Shown: positions 12,001 through 25,900 of the stretch, in pieces | How positions within the stretch are numbered: the first letter of the stretch is position 1 | Layout of the letters: every line of letters begins with the position of its first letter | Assembly: GCA_036244855.1 (NCBI GenBank) | Contig: BQKZ01001049.1 | Coordinates: 22,629-86,628, forward strand | Direction: 5' to 3' | Length of the DNA stretch: 64,000 nt | Origin: Temnopleurus reevesii | Taxonomy: Eukaryota > Echinodermata > Echinoidea > Temnopleuroida > Temnopleuridae | The notes under the pieces: model-generated | What the model was told of the DNA's origin: nothing | Seen by the model: the letters and a program-made list of their open reading frames with translations, nothing else | Database searches by the model: none | Translations under genes and position numbers: made by a program

Positions 12001-15000
12001 CTCATGCCTACTTTGAAAAGGTTGGCATCTTTGCATATACATGAAGAGGGAAGGAAATTTCACTAGTCCTGTGTGCTAGAGCCAATAGTGATTTTTTTAA
12101 ATTGATGGATGAAGGTGTGCTGATACCAGAAAACGAATTTTTATCTGCAAATTAAATGATAAGTGCACAGCATATCAGATGTGCAATTGTTTTCTACTGC
12201 CCACTAACCAACCATCCATCAATTTCAAAATCCTACTACAGTAATACCTATCTATAAAGACCACCCAAGGGAGACAAAAAATGGGGTCTTATTAGTCGGT
12301 GCTGCACTAGCCCGAGTTTCTTTGATCTCGAGCTTTTAGCCCGATCAGCCATCTTTGCAATTAATCTCGAGATTGGCAATCTTGGTCTGCACTACAGCGA
12401 GTTTGGAATCTCGAGCTTGTCTTTTTCTGAGATTTAGCGCGAGCGCGATTAGCCCACTCCGAGCTTGGTCTAGTTCTCGAGCATGCGCAGTCTCGGAACA
12501 TAAGCACGTGGTTGTTGTGCGAAGAAACTCGTACGTATGGGCCTGGCTGTCATGCTCCGTTGCGCCCACACAACGCCATGAATAAATTAGCCCGAGTCGC
12601 AGAATNTGCCATGGGCGAAACTCGAACCTACGACCCTCTCGTTGAAAGGCGAGAGTCATGACCACTACATCACCGCGCCTCCATTAAGTTATATGTGCAC
12701 AGCATATCACATGCGCAATTTCTTTCTACTACCCACTAACCAACAATCCATCAATTTCAAAATCCTACTACAGTAAAACCCGTCTATAAAGACCACCCAA
12801 GGGAGACAAAAATGGGGTCTTTGTAAGCAGGTGGTCTTTATAGACAGGTCCGTTACTTGTAAAATGCTTTCTAGGGAATTAAGGAAGGTGGTTCTTTATG
12901 GACAAGTGGTCTTTCTATACAGGTGGTCACTAAAGCAAGTTTGACTGTATTATGGATGCTTGAATGTGGAGTTGTTCACTTTGTCCAATCCCCTAGTCCT
13001 TCCATCTCAAAGTGAGGGGAAAAACTGGCATTTAGGGGGCTGCATTCCACTAATGCAATTTTCTAGACAGCATACGGATGCTATAGAAAAAAATGAACTC
13101 ATATATAACTTACTGATAAGCAAAAGAGAATGATCAATGATTTTTTTTTGCCAAAAATGATGGAGAAAAAAAAGAGTGAAAAGATTAAAAACAAATTAAG
13201 CAAATGGTGATTCGGCTGCGTTGGGATAAAGAAATGTGACGAAATAGATTTTGCTGAAAAGGAAAATTAGCAATGACATAAAGTGCAAAAAGTGTGAAAT
13301 TAAAAATAATCCTTAGTTGCCTTTGAAAAACTTATATTGCAATTTTTTACTCCCGATTGTTCCCCTCCCTCTATCCACACAAACATTTAAAAAGCAATTG
13401 CGCCCTCCATAAATAAACATACAAATCAAATTAAGTATTGTTATTATCATTCTATAATCAAAACAAACAACTGTCTGATGAAAGCTTGTCACAATAAAAA
13501 AAAAAACTGTTCCTTAACAATATTAACATTGAGAGTTTCAATTGACAGCATGAAAAGTGCAATATGAGAATCCAAGAAATTCATTTTTCTACAGTCCCTC
13601 CCGTAAAAGAGAAATTATTTGAATCACTGAGTATACAAGAAAGAATGCACTAGAGATTGCATGGGTGCGTTATAATGGCGTTTGAAATGTACAGACAATT
13701 TGGTGATATCATTAATGAAAAAGAGCTTACATTCACTGTAAATACAAATGTATACCCGGCATTCTTGGGAGAACTTTAATACTTCAGTCAGAGGGTTCAA
13801 GAGATTTTATATTTCAATAAATACGCAGCTTTTTATAAAATATATACTTTTCCAAGTTTTTTTTTTTAAATGGATGTAAAGAAAGCAGGTGCGAAATTAT
13901 CAGCAATAGGGTGTTGGTGAAGAAAAAAACAAATTTGCAATTAAAAATCTGAAACAGAATGAACTGAATATATATTTTTGAAGTATCGCAGCAGCATGTG
14001 AATATATTCAAATTAAGGTGCTCAGATTGCAAAAATCATAAAAGTGTGTCCACAAAAAAGCAGAAGTCTTAAAAATCATATTTACCTTTTTGAATTTTCT
14101 TAACTATAGTAGCAATGTTTAAACAGAAATTTGAAATGCAAAAGAAACATGTCAATGAGAAAATCAAAGAACAGTAGCAAAGCATTAAGTTTTGAAGATG
14201 AAAAATATTAGAGCTCTTGGTGAGATATTATTATGACAGAATATGAATATTGTTTCTGTTCATTCCCTAAAAGCACAGTTTAGGAATAAGACTTTTTGTT
14301 AAACTTTGTCCAACACCAATACATAATAAGCATAAATTGCCAGGAGTAACAAAATTGCACTGTTAAAAAAGATGGTGTCAAGCAAAGTATTGCAAAGAGA
14401 TATTTCATTCAAAATCTAATAATTTTGATGGCTGTGAAAATTTTGAATCTGGTGTTCTACAAGTCCATAGCTCAAATTGGAAAGATAACATAAATTGACA
14501 GGGCCAATATCGACCACAGTTGTTTAAATTTAAATGGCATGAAGACAGGCTTACTAATGTCTAATTTCTATTATTTTTAGAAGAATGAAAGGAATAATAT
14601 GACTAAGCATTGATGATGATTTCAATGAAGATCAGTTGATCGCTAGAGTGAATCTGAGAATTTTCTCAGGGACTTACCAGGGGAGAGCTCCTTTGTCGTA
14701 GTCTTTTTCGTGTAAAGCAATCCATCTGGCCGCGACTCTCTTGTCGTTGTTACGGTACCGTTTGTTCCAGTTCGCGTGGTTGTCGATCGGCGCGGAGAAC
14801 CGGAGGCAGCACCTTGCTGCCATGGTCTGGAGATGTTACGCTTTTCACGGATCTACAGAAGAAAATATTTTGAAAATTTACTGATGTAATGGAGAAAGAC
14901 AGAACATTCTAAAAACACTAATAATCATCATCATGATCATCATGATCAACATCATCATCATCATCATCATCATCACTACCACCATCACCACCACCATCAC

Positions 15001-15138
15001 CATCACCACCACCACCATCACCACCACCACCATCACCACCACCACCACCACCACCACCACCACTACCACTACCACGATCATCATCATCATCTTTATCATC
15101 ACTACCACCATCATCCTCAGTACCACCACCACCATCAC

Positions 15139-15179
<41 letters not shown>

Positions 15180-18100
15180 CCATCATCACCACCATCTTCA
15201 TTACCTTGATAAGTGGTTGTGAGATACTCCTAGAGCTGGTGCTGCCCTGGCTAGATTCTGATGGTGATCGAGATCTTGGCCTACTCATGAACGGAGTCAT
15301 GGATTGACTCACGCCATGGGCCAGGACAAACTTCTCTCTCAGCTCAATGTTGGTTCGTCCCTTAGCTGTAAGGAAGAAAGTGAGGAAATATTTTGTTATG
15401 AATCAGCAAAATAGTTTATTCCCAATCGTTCCCCTCCTACCTGCCCTCTCCCTACTGTTCCCTCCCACTCCCTCCCTCCCATTCTCTTAACTCTCCCCCT
15501 CCTCTTCCATCCTCCTCCTTCCACACTTGCTCTTCCTTCCCCACCCCCTCCTCCACTCCTTTGTCTTCTTCTTCTTCATTTACTTCTCATTTATCATTAC
15601 CATTATCATAAAAGGTTTTGATTGATTCCACTACGCAACATAATTGAGGGCAGTATTTACCCGATATGGGGCCTGTAACATAAAAGAGATGCAATAAATC
15701 TTGCAATTAATTGCATCTCTTTGGTACACATTTTGCCATACACTTACGATAAATATTCTTTAAATAACTTTAATTGAATCTTTTATGTTACAGGCACCTG
15801 GTCCCCAATGGTCCACAAAGGGATACACACACTACTGTGTGAAAGTTACTATTTGTCGACTTGACACCCATATCGAATAAATTCTACCATTCATTGAAAA
15901 AATATCACAACAATCCACAACTTTTTCTTACTACTTCTACTACACTCACCTCTGCAGGGGTCATTCTTGACGAGGAACTCATCGAGTGCCATCCAGCCTC
16001 CTCCCACACGCACCATAACGGTGCTACGTAGGATTCTCACAAGGCGCATCTGCTGGGAGTCTCCAAACTATGAGAATCAAAGAAGAAAATTTATATTACT
16101 CAAGATCAGAAGTGATTCAAGTTGATAAATCTGCTCCTATCTATCATTTTCTTCCTTTTTGTTTTATTCTGTTGTCTTGTTGATTGTATATGTGTATTTT
16201 CTTGTAATTATGTTGTTCATGTATTTTTTTAAAGAACAATTTAATTGAATTGAATGGGATTGACAAAAAAATATATTGAAATGCCACATTCTTTTCACAT
16301 TCTGGCATACTTTCATATATTTTTTGTTCCAAAACATATTTTATTTCATCTTTAGAGTAAATGAAAGGCTATAACATCAGGAGAGTTATGCATGTACTTG
16401 GAAACTCAATAAAGGGTGTCTAAAAAAGAATATTCAGATCATTCAGATATTCGCCCATATGCAGGAAAAGGCACAACAAATATTGAGAAAATCAATGAGT
16501 AATTAATAATTGCACTTATCAGCAGTAACAATTTTTTGACGCACCTTGTACTTGCTCTCTCCAATCCTGAGAACTTTGAACTTCTTTTGGCAAGTACACT
16601 GGGAGACTTGCTTTCGCACCTGTAAGACAAGAAAAAAAGTAATAAAAGTACTCAGTATGGGTCCATTTAATCAATGAATCACTCCATTTTGCATTTTCAT
16701 TTTGTGAAATTATAACAATGTACATACATTTCTATGTTTTTGTAAGTTTACTGCAAATAAATTGTTCATGTTCATCATTTTTTTTCTAATCAATAAAGAA
16801 CAATTTTATGGGGGAGGGGGCTGCTAATTAATGGAAGCATTGCACAATGTTAGTTTCCAGTCCATAATCTTATCATAACTAATGTATACAATTATAGAAC
16901 TCATGTTTTTTCCAAATACCTGTCGGTTTTAAAGAAAGAGGACTAGAAAGTCAGTTGCAGCATAGATTCTTAAGCCACATGGACCTGTAGAATAAGAGGA
17001 AAGCAGTTGACTGTAGAGAGGACTGGGAGTTTCCGAGGCTTCGACTGGTTTGGGAATATTATTTTAAGCTGAATTTGTTCTATGTATTTTTATTTGATTT
17101 TTGATAATCAAAATGTGGAAATAAAATTAACTGAATTGAATTGTTTTCGAAGCAATTATCAATTGAAAAGAGAAAGCTACATGTATCATAATGGTTAGAT
17201 GTAGTTGTGTGATTATTGGACTAAACACCATACTTTTTTTAAACTCTCATACCTCATCTTCGATCTTCTCTGCATCACTGACTGGTTTGCCAGATGACTT
17301 CTCAGGCCAGAGAGCAGCGATGAATTCCTTGTAATCGATGTAGCCATCGTTGTCACGGTCGAATTTGTCGGCAACAGCGTTCATCTCGAGTTGGTTGGTT
17401 GGGAATTCTGGAGGATGGATAGGATCGGTTGGGTTTTTATTTGAATAAAACACATCAAAAATATACATGCATAAATTTAATGAAAATAAATTGATAGTTG
17501 GATGGTCATATTCAGAAACATTATCAACTCTTTGTGCGCTTCATTTGCAAAATGACACACATGGTTACTTGAGCAAAAATGCACAACATGTCCAAACCAT
17601 GATCTATAGGCGGATTTAATGGATTTTAGGAACTAAACCTATCTGTTATTGAAAGACTTGTAGCTAAATGTAAAAGTCTTGTGAAATGAAACATAAAGCA
17701 GAGAGTTTTCTTTATAACATTTACAGAGCTCAATAGCTCCATTCTTCTTGAGGTCTAGAAAATTAAAAGAAAGATCTTGTACTCACTAGAGTTGATAATA
17801 CCATCACTGAACTCCATACGAGACAGCTTGCCGTCGCGATCCAGATCCAGTTTGCGGAAAAAGTCCATGACGCGAGCCTTCTTGTGGTTCATCCATTGCA
17901 GGTAACGTGTGCGCCACTCGTCAAAGTTGAAGTTTCTAAGTTTCTGGATCTTGAGTTGCCAAAGAAAAGAAAACATTTCGGGTTACAGAGTAAATCAATT
18001 GATATAAAAGATACAAGTCTACTACCACCTGGCCATCAGTTAATGTGCTGCTTTTACAAATGATTCTGCCATGATACAGTACCTGTAGTTGTAAAAATTG

Positions 18101-19917
18101 TTGGATTAATCTTTTTAAACCATTGAAAGAAATGCTAGTAATTCACTGTATGACACTTATGAACTGAAGAGGCTTTTAGCTTATGCTTATTATTGGAAAC
18201 AGACGGTAACTAATTGACTGTGTTTATACACTGTAAACTTAGTGGTTTGAAGAAGACTTGCAAAATACATGCAAATAAAAAACATTGCAACATTTCAGGT
18301 AGTAGAGCACATTCACACACAAGAAATTCTGAATAAGTTCAATGAGAGTTCTAAATGGCTTATATTTTAGAGTAACATCTCTTGTGGACTAGATTACTTA
18401 TGCCTCCTAAACAATATACAAGAATAGTTTCATCATACAATTTTGTTTACCTGTGCCTGCCTATCGAGGGCGTCCTGTAGCCTGCGTCGCCTGTCCATAG
18501 CAACAAGCCAAACCTGCTTCCACTTGTTGTGAAGTGCGGCAACACGAGGATTGCGGGAGTCGGCGCCCGGGCTCGGGTCTCTGCTGCGAGGGCGGCTGCC
18601 CTTGCCGCGTCGTGAACGCTCGAGCTGGGGCAGGGAAGACGGGCTGTCCTGTGATCGACGGCGCTTGTGGGCTTTGGTCAAACGGTCAATGTCTGGTTGC
18701 TTCTGAGCCATGGAGTCCTCAAAGTCCTGCAGGGAAAATCATTACATGAGACAGAGACAGTAAGAGTGAGAAAATAAAATACTATTTCTGTTGTAATAAT
18801 ATATGAAAAAATTGCACTCATCATCATCATTTAAGCTTTCAATACCATGACCATCATTCTGTAGAAACATCTTTTACCAACTCCATGATGACACACAGAG
18901 ATGCCACTCTTCCAGAATATGAAAGAAGTCAAAATTTAAATGTGAATAATGCAACACCTGAACAAAAGTGAAAAAAAACTGGTAAAAATAATCATAATTT
19001 CAGCCTTGAATTTATAACACATGCAGGTTCTGGAAAGATTGGCATCTCTCGACATCTACAGATAGCATCATCAAGATCCTCATCATACTGATCAATACCA
19101 TCAGCATCATCACTGTCAGCGTTGCCCTCCTCATCATCATCATCATCGTTGTCGCCGTCGTCATCACCGGCACCAGCAGTACCACGAACACCAACACCAA
19201 CATCATGACCACCTCAATCGATACCAACCTGGTGTTCCCCCAGTAGGTTCTGGATGCGATCCACATCATCTGGGATTGGTTTGGACTCCCTGTTCCGCAG
19301 AACTGTCTCAGATTGGTTGAGCCAGCCTATCAGCTTCTCATTTAATATCACCATCATCATCTGCAGCATCATCACCATCATCAATATCATCATCACCATC
19401 ATCATCACCATCATCATCATCATCATTGCATCATCATCATAATTGACGACATCCCAACCATCATCACCACCATCATCAATACCAACTCCACCAACAGTAA
19501 TATCACCATCACCACTACCACTTCAATTATCCTCCTCAATACCAACCTGGTGTTCACCCAGTAGGTTCTGGATGCGATCCACATCATCTGGGATGGGTTT
19601 GGACTCCCTGTTCTGCAGAACTGTCTCAGATTGGTTGAGCCAGTCCATCAGCTTCTCAAGAAGCTCTGCGTTCTCTGCAAGATTCTCCAGGGTGTCTTCC
19701 AAGCGGTCGGCCTTCTGGTCAGAGAGCGTCATCACCTGAAGGAATTAGGAGCAAAATTTGAATGAACTTCTTCTAATTTCTGGTCAGTGAACATTAAACT
19801 AAACTTTTCGAACTAGCAAATGCTTTAAAGGCCATTATGTGGACACAAAAAATGCCTAACATCACAACAATGATATTGACAACACCATTATCATCATCAT
19901 CATCATCATCATCTTCC

Positions 19918-19951
<34 letters not shown>

Positions 19952-22900
19952 TATCATCATCATCATCAGCATCATCATCGCCACCACTACACCTGGGTTG
20001 GGTGCAACTCAGTGTGGATAGATTTCTTGCTGAAGGAAATTAATGCCATGGTTAGGATTCAAACCGCCGACCCTCTACTTGAGAGGCGAGAGTCGGAACC
20101 ACTACGCCACCATGCATGAACACGAACATCAACATGAACACAATCACAATCATCAACATCATTATTAATTTTGAACTAACCTCTTCCCATCTGGCCTGTA
20201 GCACGGTGATCCAGTGCTTGATAACTGGAACGGCCTCTGGATGACATTTTGTGAGGATAGTATCACCCATCACACAGGCGTCATTCAGTCGCATCTCCTG
20301 AGCCCGGAAGTTCTCCTTGAAGTCCTGTGAGATGTTAAGAAAGAAAGCAAATCATAAAGGGAGGAATAATATCTCTTTAGGAAAGAGTGATGTCATATAT
20401 AAAATGTGGTTCACGTCAGCATTGGAGATGGGCTGTTCACGAATTGGTTGAGTCACCGATTGGCTTGACTGATCGGTGGTGTAGCAGGTACGTGCCTTCC
20501 ATTGTTTTGGAAATTCAAGGTTCAAGGCCTGGACACTTCTTTGGATAATTACGACTACATGAAGTGCCAAATGTTAACAAATGAACACATAAAACTCAGC
20601 ATTCAATTCCGCTTTGAATCCTTTTTGGGGAAATAAATGGGCTGAGGACTCTTCCATCTATAGGCATCAATAGTTTAAAAAAAAACATCACATAAAGGGG
20701 AGAGAGAATTGAAAACTAACCTTGTGATCCTCAATTTGTTCCCTGATGGATTCTGGGTCATCACTGAGTGGAGCTTGGAAGCGAAGACTCTGTTCTGCAT
20801 CAGCAAGCCACTCTAGGAGAAGCTGCACAGTGTTGTGGAACTCTTCGGCCTGTAAAGATTGGGAGAAAAGATGAAAAGTTTGAGTTGAGATTGGTAATGA
20901 AGCAAAGAGAAGCTTATTTTCATTGGCTCAATTGTAAAGTACATCTACATTGATATTGTTTTTATTTGTTCAGGATCAGTAAATGTACTCTAAAAAGTAG
21001 CCAGGCTATGTATCATACAGCTATTAGTAGATCTATGCACGAATAAAGAAGCAATTTGTAAACCTTTCTAATCTGCAATCCAGTGACGGGGGTTATCATT
21101 TAGTGAAGGAAAGGGTCACCAGTCATTCGAAGAATTGAGCATACCTCTACAGACAGCCTTATGAAACGCAACTCAGGACAGTGTTGTATTACTCCCCAGC
21201 ATGTGAGTTTTGATAGGAAAGATCATATCTTGATATAACAGGTACAAATGTATACACAATGCACCAAGATTTCTCTCAGCATTGGCTTCTTCTACTGCAA
21301 ATTCCACCAGATCTTCTATGCTTCAAAACTTGGTGGGAAAGCAACAAACATGATACGCACATATTGTAGAAACATTTTGACAATCCCCATCCTTACTTCT
21401 TTCATTGCATCTTCAAGACTCTCCTGCTTGCGTACACTCTGCTCACAGACTGTCTCCCACTTGCTGGCTAGTTCCTGGATCTTGGCCCTTAAGTGAGACA
21501 TGTCATCTCTAGATTTGTCCATCAGTTCTTTGGCGGACTTGTTGACAGACTTGACGCTGTTCTTGCGACTTCCGAGGTCCCGCTGGAAGCCCTGGATTGA
21601 AGAAAAAAATTGGACATATTGAAATGTTGGCACGCACAGGACAAAGTGAATCTAGTATTTCATGATTTCTCCATCAAAGTAGGATCTACATGTTGCTTTT
21701 GGATCCTGGCGTGCAGATCAGAACAATACCCTCTTGGTTGCTATATTTCACAATAGTATTAGCTCGTTGACTCCAGAATTTATTTGCAGATTCTTGTCAA
21801 CTAACTTATGTACATTGGGCATGTTCAGCAACTGATCCATTGTATTGCCATAGAATGAATCAGTCATGAAAATAGCATGCATCTGGCATGTCCACAATTT
21901 CCTTTCCTTCAATGAAAAATGTTGTTACTTTAAACATTGGGAGAGTTGAGCTGTCAATTTTGAATCTATAAAAATCATTTTTTCTTAGCTTCTATGCACT
22001 TTCCAACACTGCATCTCAAGGACATATAATATCCTATTTTGTCCTATAACTATCCGATATTCACTGAAAATCCTACAGAATGGGACACAATCCTACAAGT
22101 TTGTAGCTGTGCATGAGTCACACGTCCCTAGGTGGACTAGGAACGCTCCATTTACCTTGTGTGTTTCCATGAGATTCATGACGGTGTCGATGTCACCATG
22201 TACAGGCGTCTCTTCAGAGAGAGTCGGTTCAACCTGATACAGCCATTCTAGGAGAGCTTGGAGAGCATCCTTAAACTGGCCAGAGTACAGGAGGGCTTCT
22301 TCCAACTTCCTTTGTCTGTAACAGTAGAGGAAGAAAATTAGAGGAATGTTACAGATAATGTCAGCAAAATGTTGTGGATAATGTTAGGGAAATATTTCAT
22401 GTTTTTATGGGGATAGAATTATTGACATTGAAACAATCTGGCACAAAATCATTGTATAGTGTGATAAAGAGCCTAACAGTTTAATCTACTTTTGGGGTGA
22501 CACTTACAGAAGAATTAAGGTGAATGTCACATTCAAAGAAAGAGAAATTGTTGGTTAATGATATCTCCCGAAGTTAGTGTCACTAGATCAACTTAGATTA
22601 AAACATCAACACCCTAATGATCTTTCAACTGTACTATGAACCCCTTGAGATTACATGCCATCTGTAGACAATTTCTTCCAAGTTAAAAAAGAATCCGTTC
22701 TCACCTGTCAACAGACTTGCCACAGACCAGGTCCCACTTGTCCTTGAGATCTGTTAGCATACCGTTGATGATCTTGGTATCAGTGGGGTTGCTCTTATCC
22801 CTCAAGGATCGACCCGACCTGACAGTGTTGTCATAGAAGGGCTGCTTGGCTCCAAGGGCACGTTGGAAGTCCTGAAAACAAAGAAGGTTGATAGGTAAAT

Positions 22901-25900
22901 GCCTAGCTTGCAGCTGGGGCCTTAGACTGATTGAGAGCATTGGAAATAATTCTCGTCAAAGGATCTACGTGTAGATTGTGTCCCAATTCATCCTAATTAT
23001 TAAAATCCACCATATCGTACAATAGCACTTCCAGATCAAATAATTTTATCCTGATGAGTGAAACATGGTGGCAGCAGTGGGATCGACATCCCACTGCTGC
23101 CACCAGATGTAACTTCTATACGAAATACAAATATCATATCTACACCCAGTATAGTTGAATGGCATTTTCTAAAGCAGGTTCCATAGAGTGAGGCAAGTTA
23201 AAAGAAAGGATTATTCAGGGAATTAGGTTTTGACCCTATTCACCCAAGTATCCGTTATGTTGGCAAACATGGAAACTTTCACATACATGTATATTTAACC
23301 AAGTATAAGCGTTTTACCATTATCAATAATGTATTTCACAACTGAGAATTACCTTGTGCCTGCGAAGCTGCGCTTTGAGAGTGTCAGGATCTGTGCCAAT
23401 GGATTTGTCCTGGTCTAGGCGGGCTGCAGAGTCCTCCAGCCAATCAAACAGCTCGTTGTATTGCTCATCAAACTAGGGAAAGATGAAAAAGAGGAGGATT
23501 ATGAATGAATTCAATCTTTGTGAAATCAGAAATTAAAGATTATCTAATTTTTTTATTTATTTATCTATTCATGCATTCATCAACTTCCCTCATTGGGCCA
23601 TTCATTCATTCATTCACCAATTTATTACTTCTTTTCATTCATAATATTTATTTCATTTAAAGTAGGGCAGCTCAAAATGTAATCAAGGTACAGTTCAACT
23701 TGGGACCCTGTATTATGTAGTATTATGTAACAACATCACATAAAACAAAGTTGCGGTTTTTAGAAGATCTCTTGATTGCCACTTATTAACCAATAAATAA
23801 CTGGAGATTGCGTAAAAAGGTCCATATACTCGCTGAAGGGTGTAGCATTATTGCCGTCTGTATTTTATTTTTATGGACAATACAACATAATTCTGTACGT
23901 GCAAATAATTTTTTTACAACCATATGAAATGCCCACATACCAAATTTATCATTCATAGCGCTCGGAGAATCGTTACCATGGTCACATAAGCGTGTTGAAA
24001 ATGACAGGCTATTTCAGGTGGTTTGAGTACTAAAGGCTTAAATGTATTCATAATTTTCCACAAAAGCGTTCCTCTTGAATATCTCACCTGTTTGTCCCTC
24101 TTGAAGTCCTTATCCAGTTGCCTGGTGCGCTCGTTGCATCGAGACTGGACCTTATCCCATCGGTTCTGTACACTGACCAGAAGGTTCTTGATCAGGATGA
24201 CATCCTGCTTCTGGCTAAAGTACTTGAGTTGTGTGCCAGCCCGGTCCAGATCCCGCATAGTTTCCTTGTGGGCATGGACGTCCATGAGGAACTCCTGTAA
24301 TAGGATGTTGAAGAGAATCATAATAAACATGCGGTGGCTGATTTTGTTCATATGTGTATGCACAGCTGCAGATATTTTCATGACCACCTTAGGTGCATGA
24401 TATAAAAACTATTAATGTTCATGAATAATATATTGGTGTGCATAAACAAGAACTTGGGAGAAAATAATGTCATTATCAACAAGGTTTTGCCTATTTTCAA
24501 ATACCACAATATTGTGAACATGGTAATTTTTTCTCCTGTTTTAAATATTTTCCTCATTCTCCATCTTCTTCTTTGTCTCATTATTTCATGCTCCCATTCA
24601 TTTGTTTATTCATCCATCCCATTTATGCGTTCTCTAATTCTTTTTCCCTTCTTTTTAACAAAATGTTAGAATTACAATATACTGCTTAAGTGGTCCATAA
24701 GTAGAGGAGAATGGTGATATTTGACTTTCCACCATAACATTGGGTGAAATAACAAGAGGGAGCTGTACTTATTTGGCCATATTCGTTCATCTGGACAATG
24801 TAAAAAAATGTCTCTGATTCTATTTTACAGGATCAAAATGTTCTGAAAAATGATAACTTGCCTTGTGTTCTGCTATCTGTTGGTTGATGTTGGCCAAGAC
24901 TGTACTTGGTGATTTACTGTTGTTCATAGCCTTCTCAGCTGTGGTCAGCCAAGTGATGAAGGCTTGTAGGGCATCATGGAAGTTCTGTGCTTGCGTCAGA
25001 GCATCCTCTAGCTTGCGCTGTGAGAAAATAGACAGGAGAAATTGCTAATGAATGGCTTGATGAATTTGGAGTAGACTTGATTGAGTGAGATAATTGTAAG
25101 ATTGCGATCAAAGTGATAATATTTGCATCCCATGTAATTTTGATAAAATGTTCTGATAAATTACTTTTCACATTTCATTCCACACCACACCCTTCATCTC
25201 TCTCCTTCTGTCTCTTTCCAAGTCTCTGAACCCAAATCTAATCATTCTACATATTTCTTTTGTCATCTATTCAAACATCTCTATCCCTCCCTTCCTACTT
25301 TTCTACCCTGTATAATAACCTGCTTTATCCCATCCTATCTTTCTCCTTTTCTTTCTATCATCTGAAATCACTTTCTCTACCAGTCCCCTTTGTATCATCT
25401 TATTCCCTCACCAACTCTCTCTCTCTCTCTCTCCTTCTGTCACTTCCTCATTCTTATACTCTTTTCCCTGCTATCCACTGCCTTCTGCATGGCTGCATCC
25501 CACTGGGTCTGCAAGGTCATTAGGATGTGGCCCACTCAACTCTCCCTGTCAGCCTCTTGTCCTGACCATCTCTTCCCCAATCTCTCTCTCAACATCTCTT
25601 TCTTGACCCCATATCCTCTCCCCCCCCCCTCTCTCTCTCTCTCTCTTTCTCTCTTCCTCTTCCCGCCCCTTCTCCTTCTCTCTCACTCTCCTCCTCACCT
25701 TCCTATCAACTGCCTTCTGCGTAGCTGCATCCCACTGGGTCTGCAAGTTTCTAAGGGTGTGGCCGACACCACCTTCCCTGTCTGCCTCCGGTCCCATCTG
25801 TCGTCTCAACTGCTGACCGGCCTGCATGAGGCTGTCGAATGCTAGCTTCTCTCTGTCCATTTGTTTCATCAAATCCTGTCAACATTTATGAAAAAGTAAT

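Larger units (their letters stand above)
12155..12830. repeat. Direct duplication of about 135 bp flanking a SINE
   Basis: The segments from about 12160-12295 and 12692-12827 match closely: GTGCACAGCATATCA, the CCACTAACCAAC block, ATCAATTTCAAAATCCTAC and AAGACCACCCAAGGGAGAC, at an offset of 532 bp. A tRNA-derived SINE occupies the sequence between them. Confidence 0.85.
9002..14677 (-). other. Spectraplakin intron 44 (5.7 kb)
   Basis: Contains a duplicated acceptor region (9100-9185), two related foldback elements, a GGACAAAGT-type MITE, another foldback, and a SINE set inside a direct duplication. No exon could be supported here, but an alternative tail exon cannot be excluded. Confidence 0.8.

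Noticed and set aside
20047..20116. Possible tRNA gene (A and B boxes)
   Set aside because: No complete cloverleaf or acceptor stem; a related copy with the same head occurs at 12620-12684, so both are SINE heads.
23052..23112. Hammerhead ribozyme look-alike (CTGATGAG, GAAAC, stem, GTA)
   Set aside because: Stem II is absent (one or two bases between the core boxes) and no stem I can be formed, so it is not called as a ribozyme; kept only as a finding about the hairpin.
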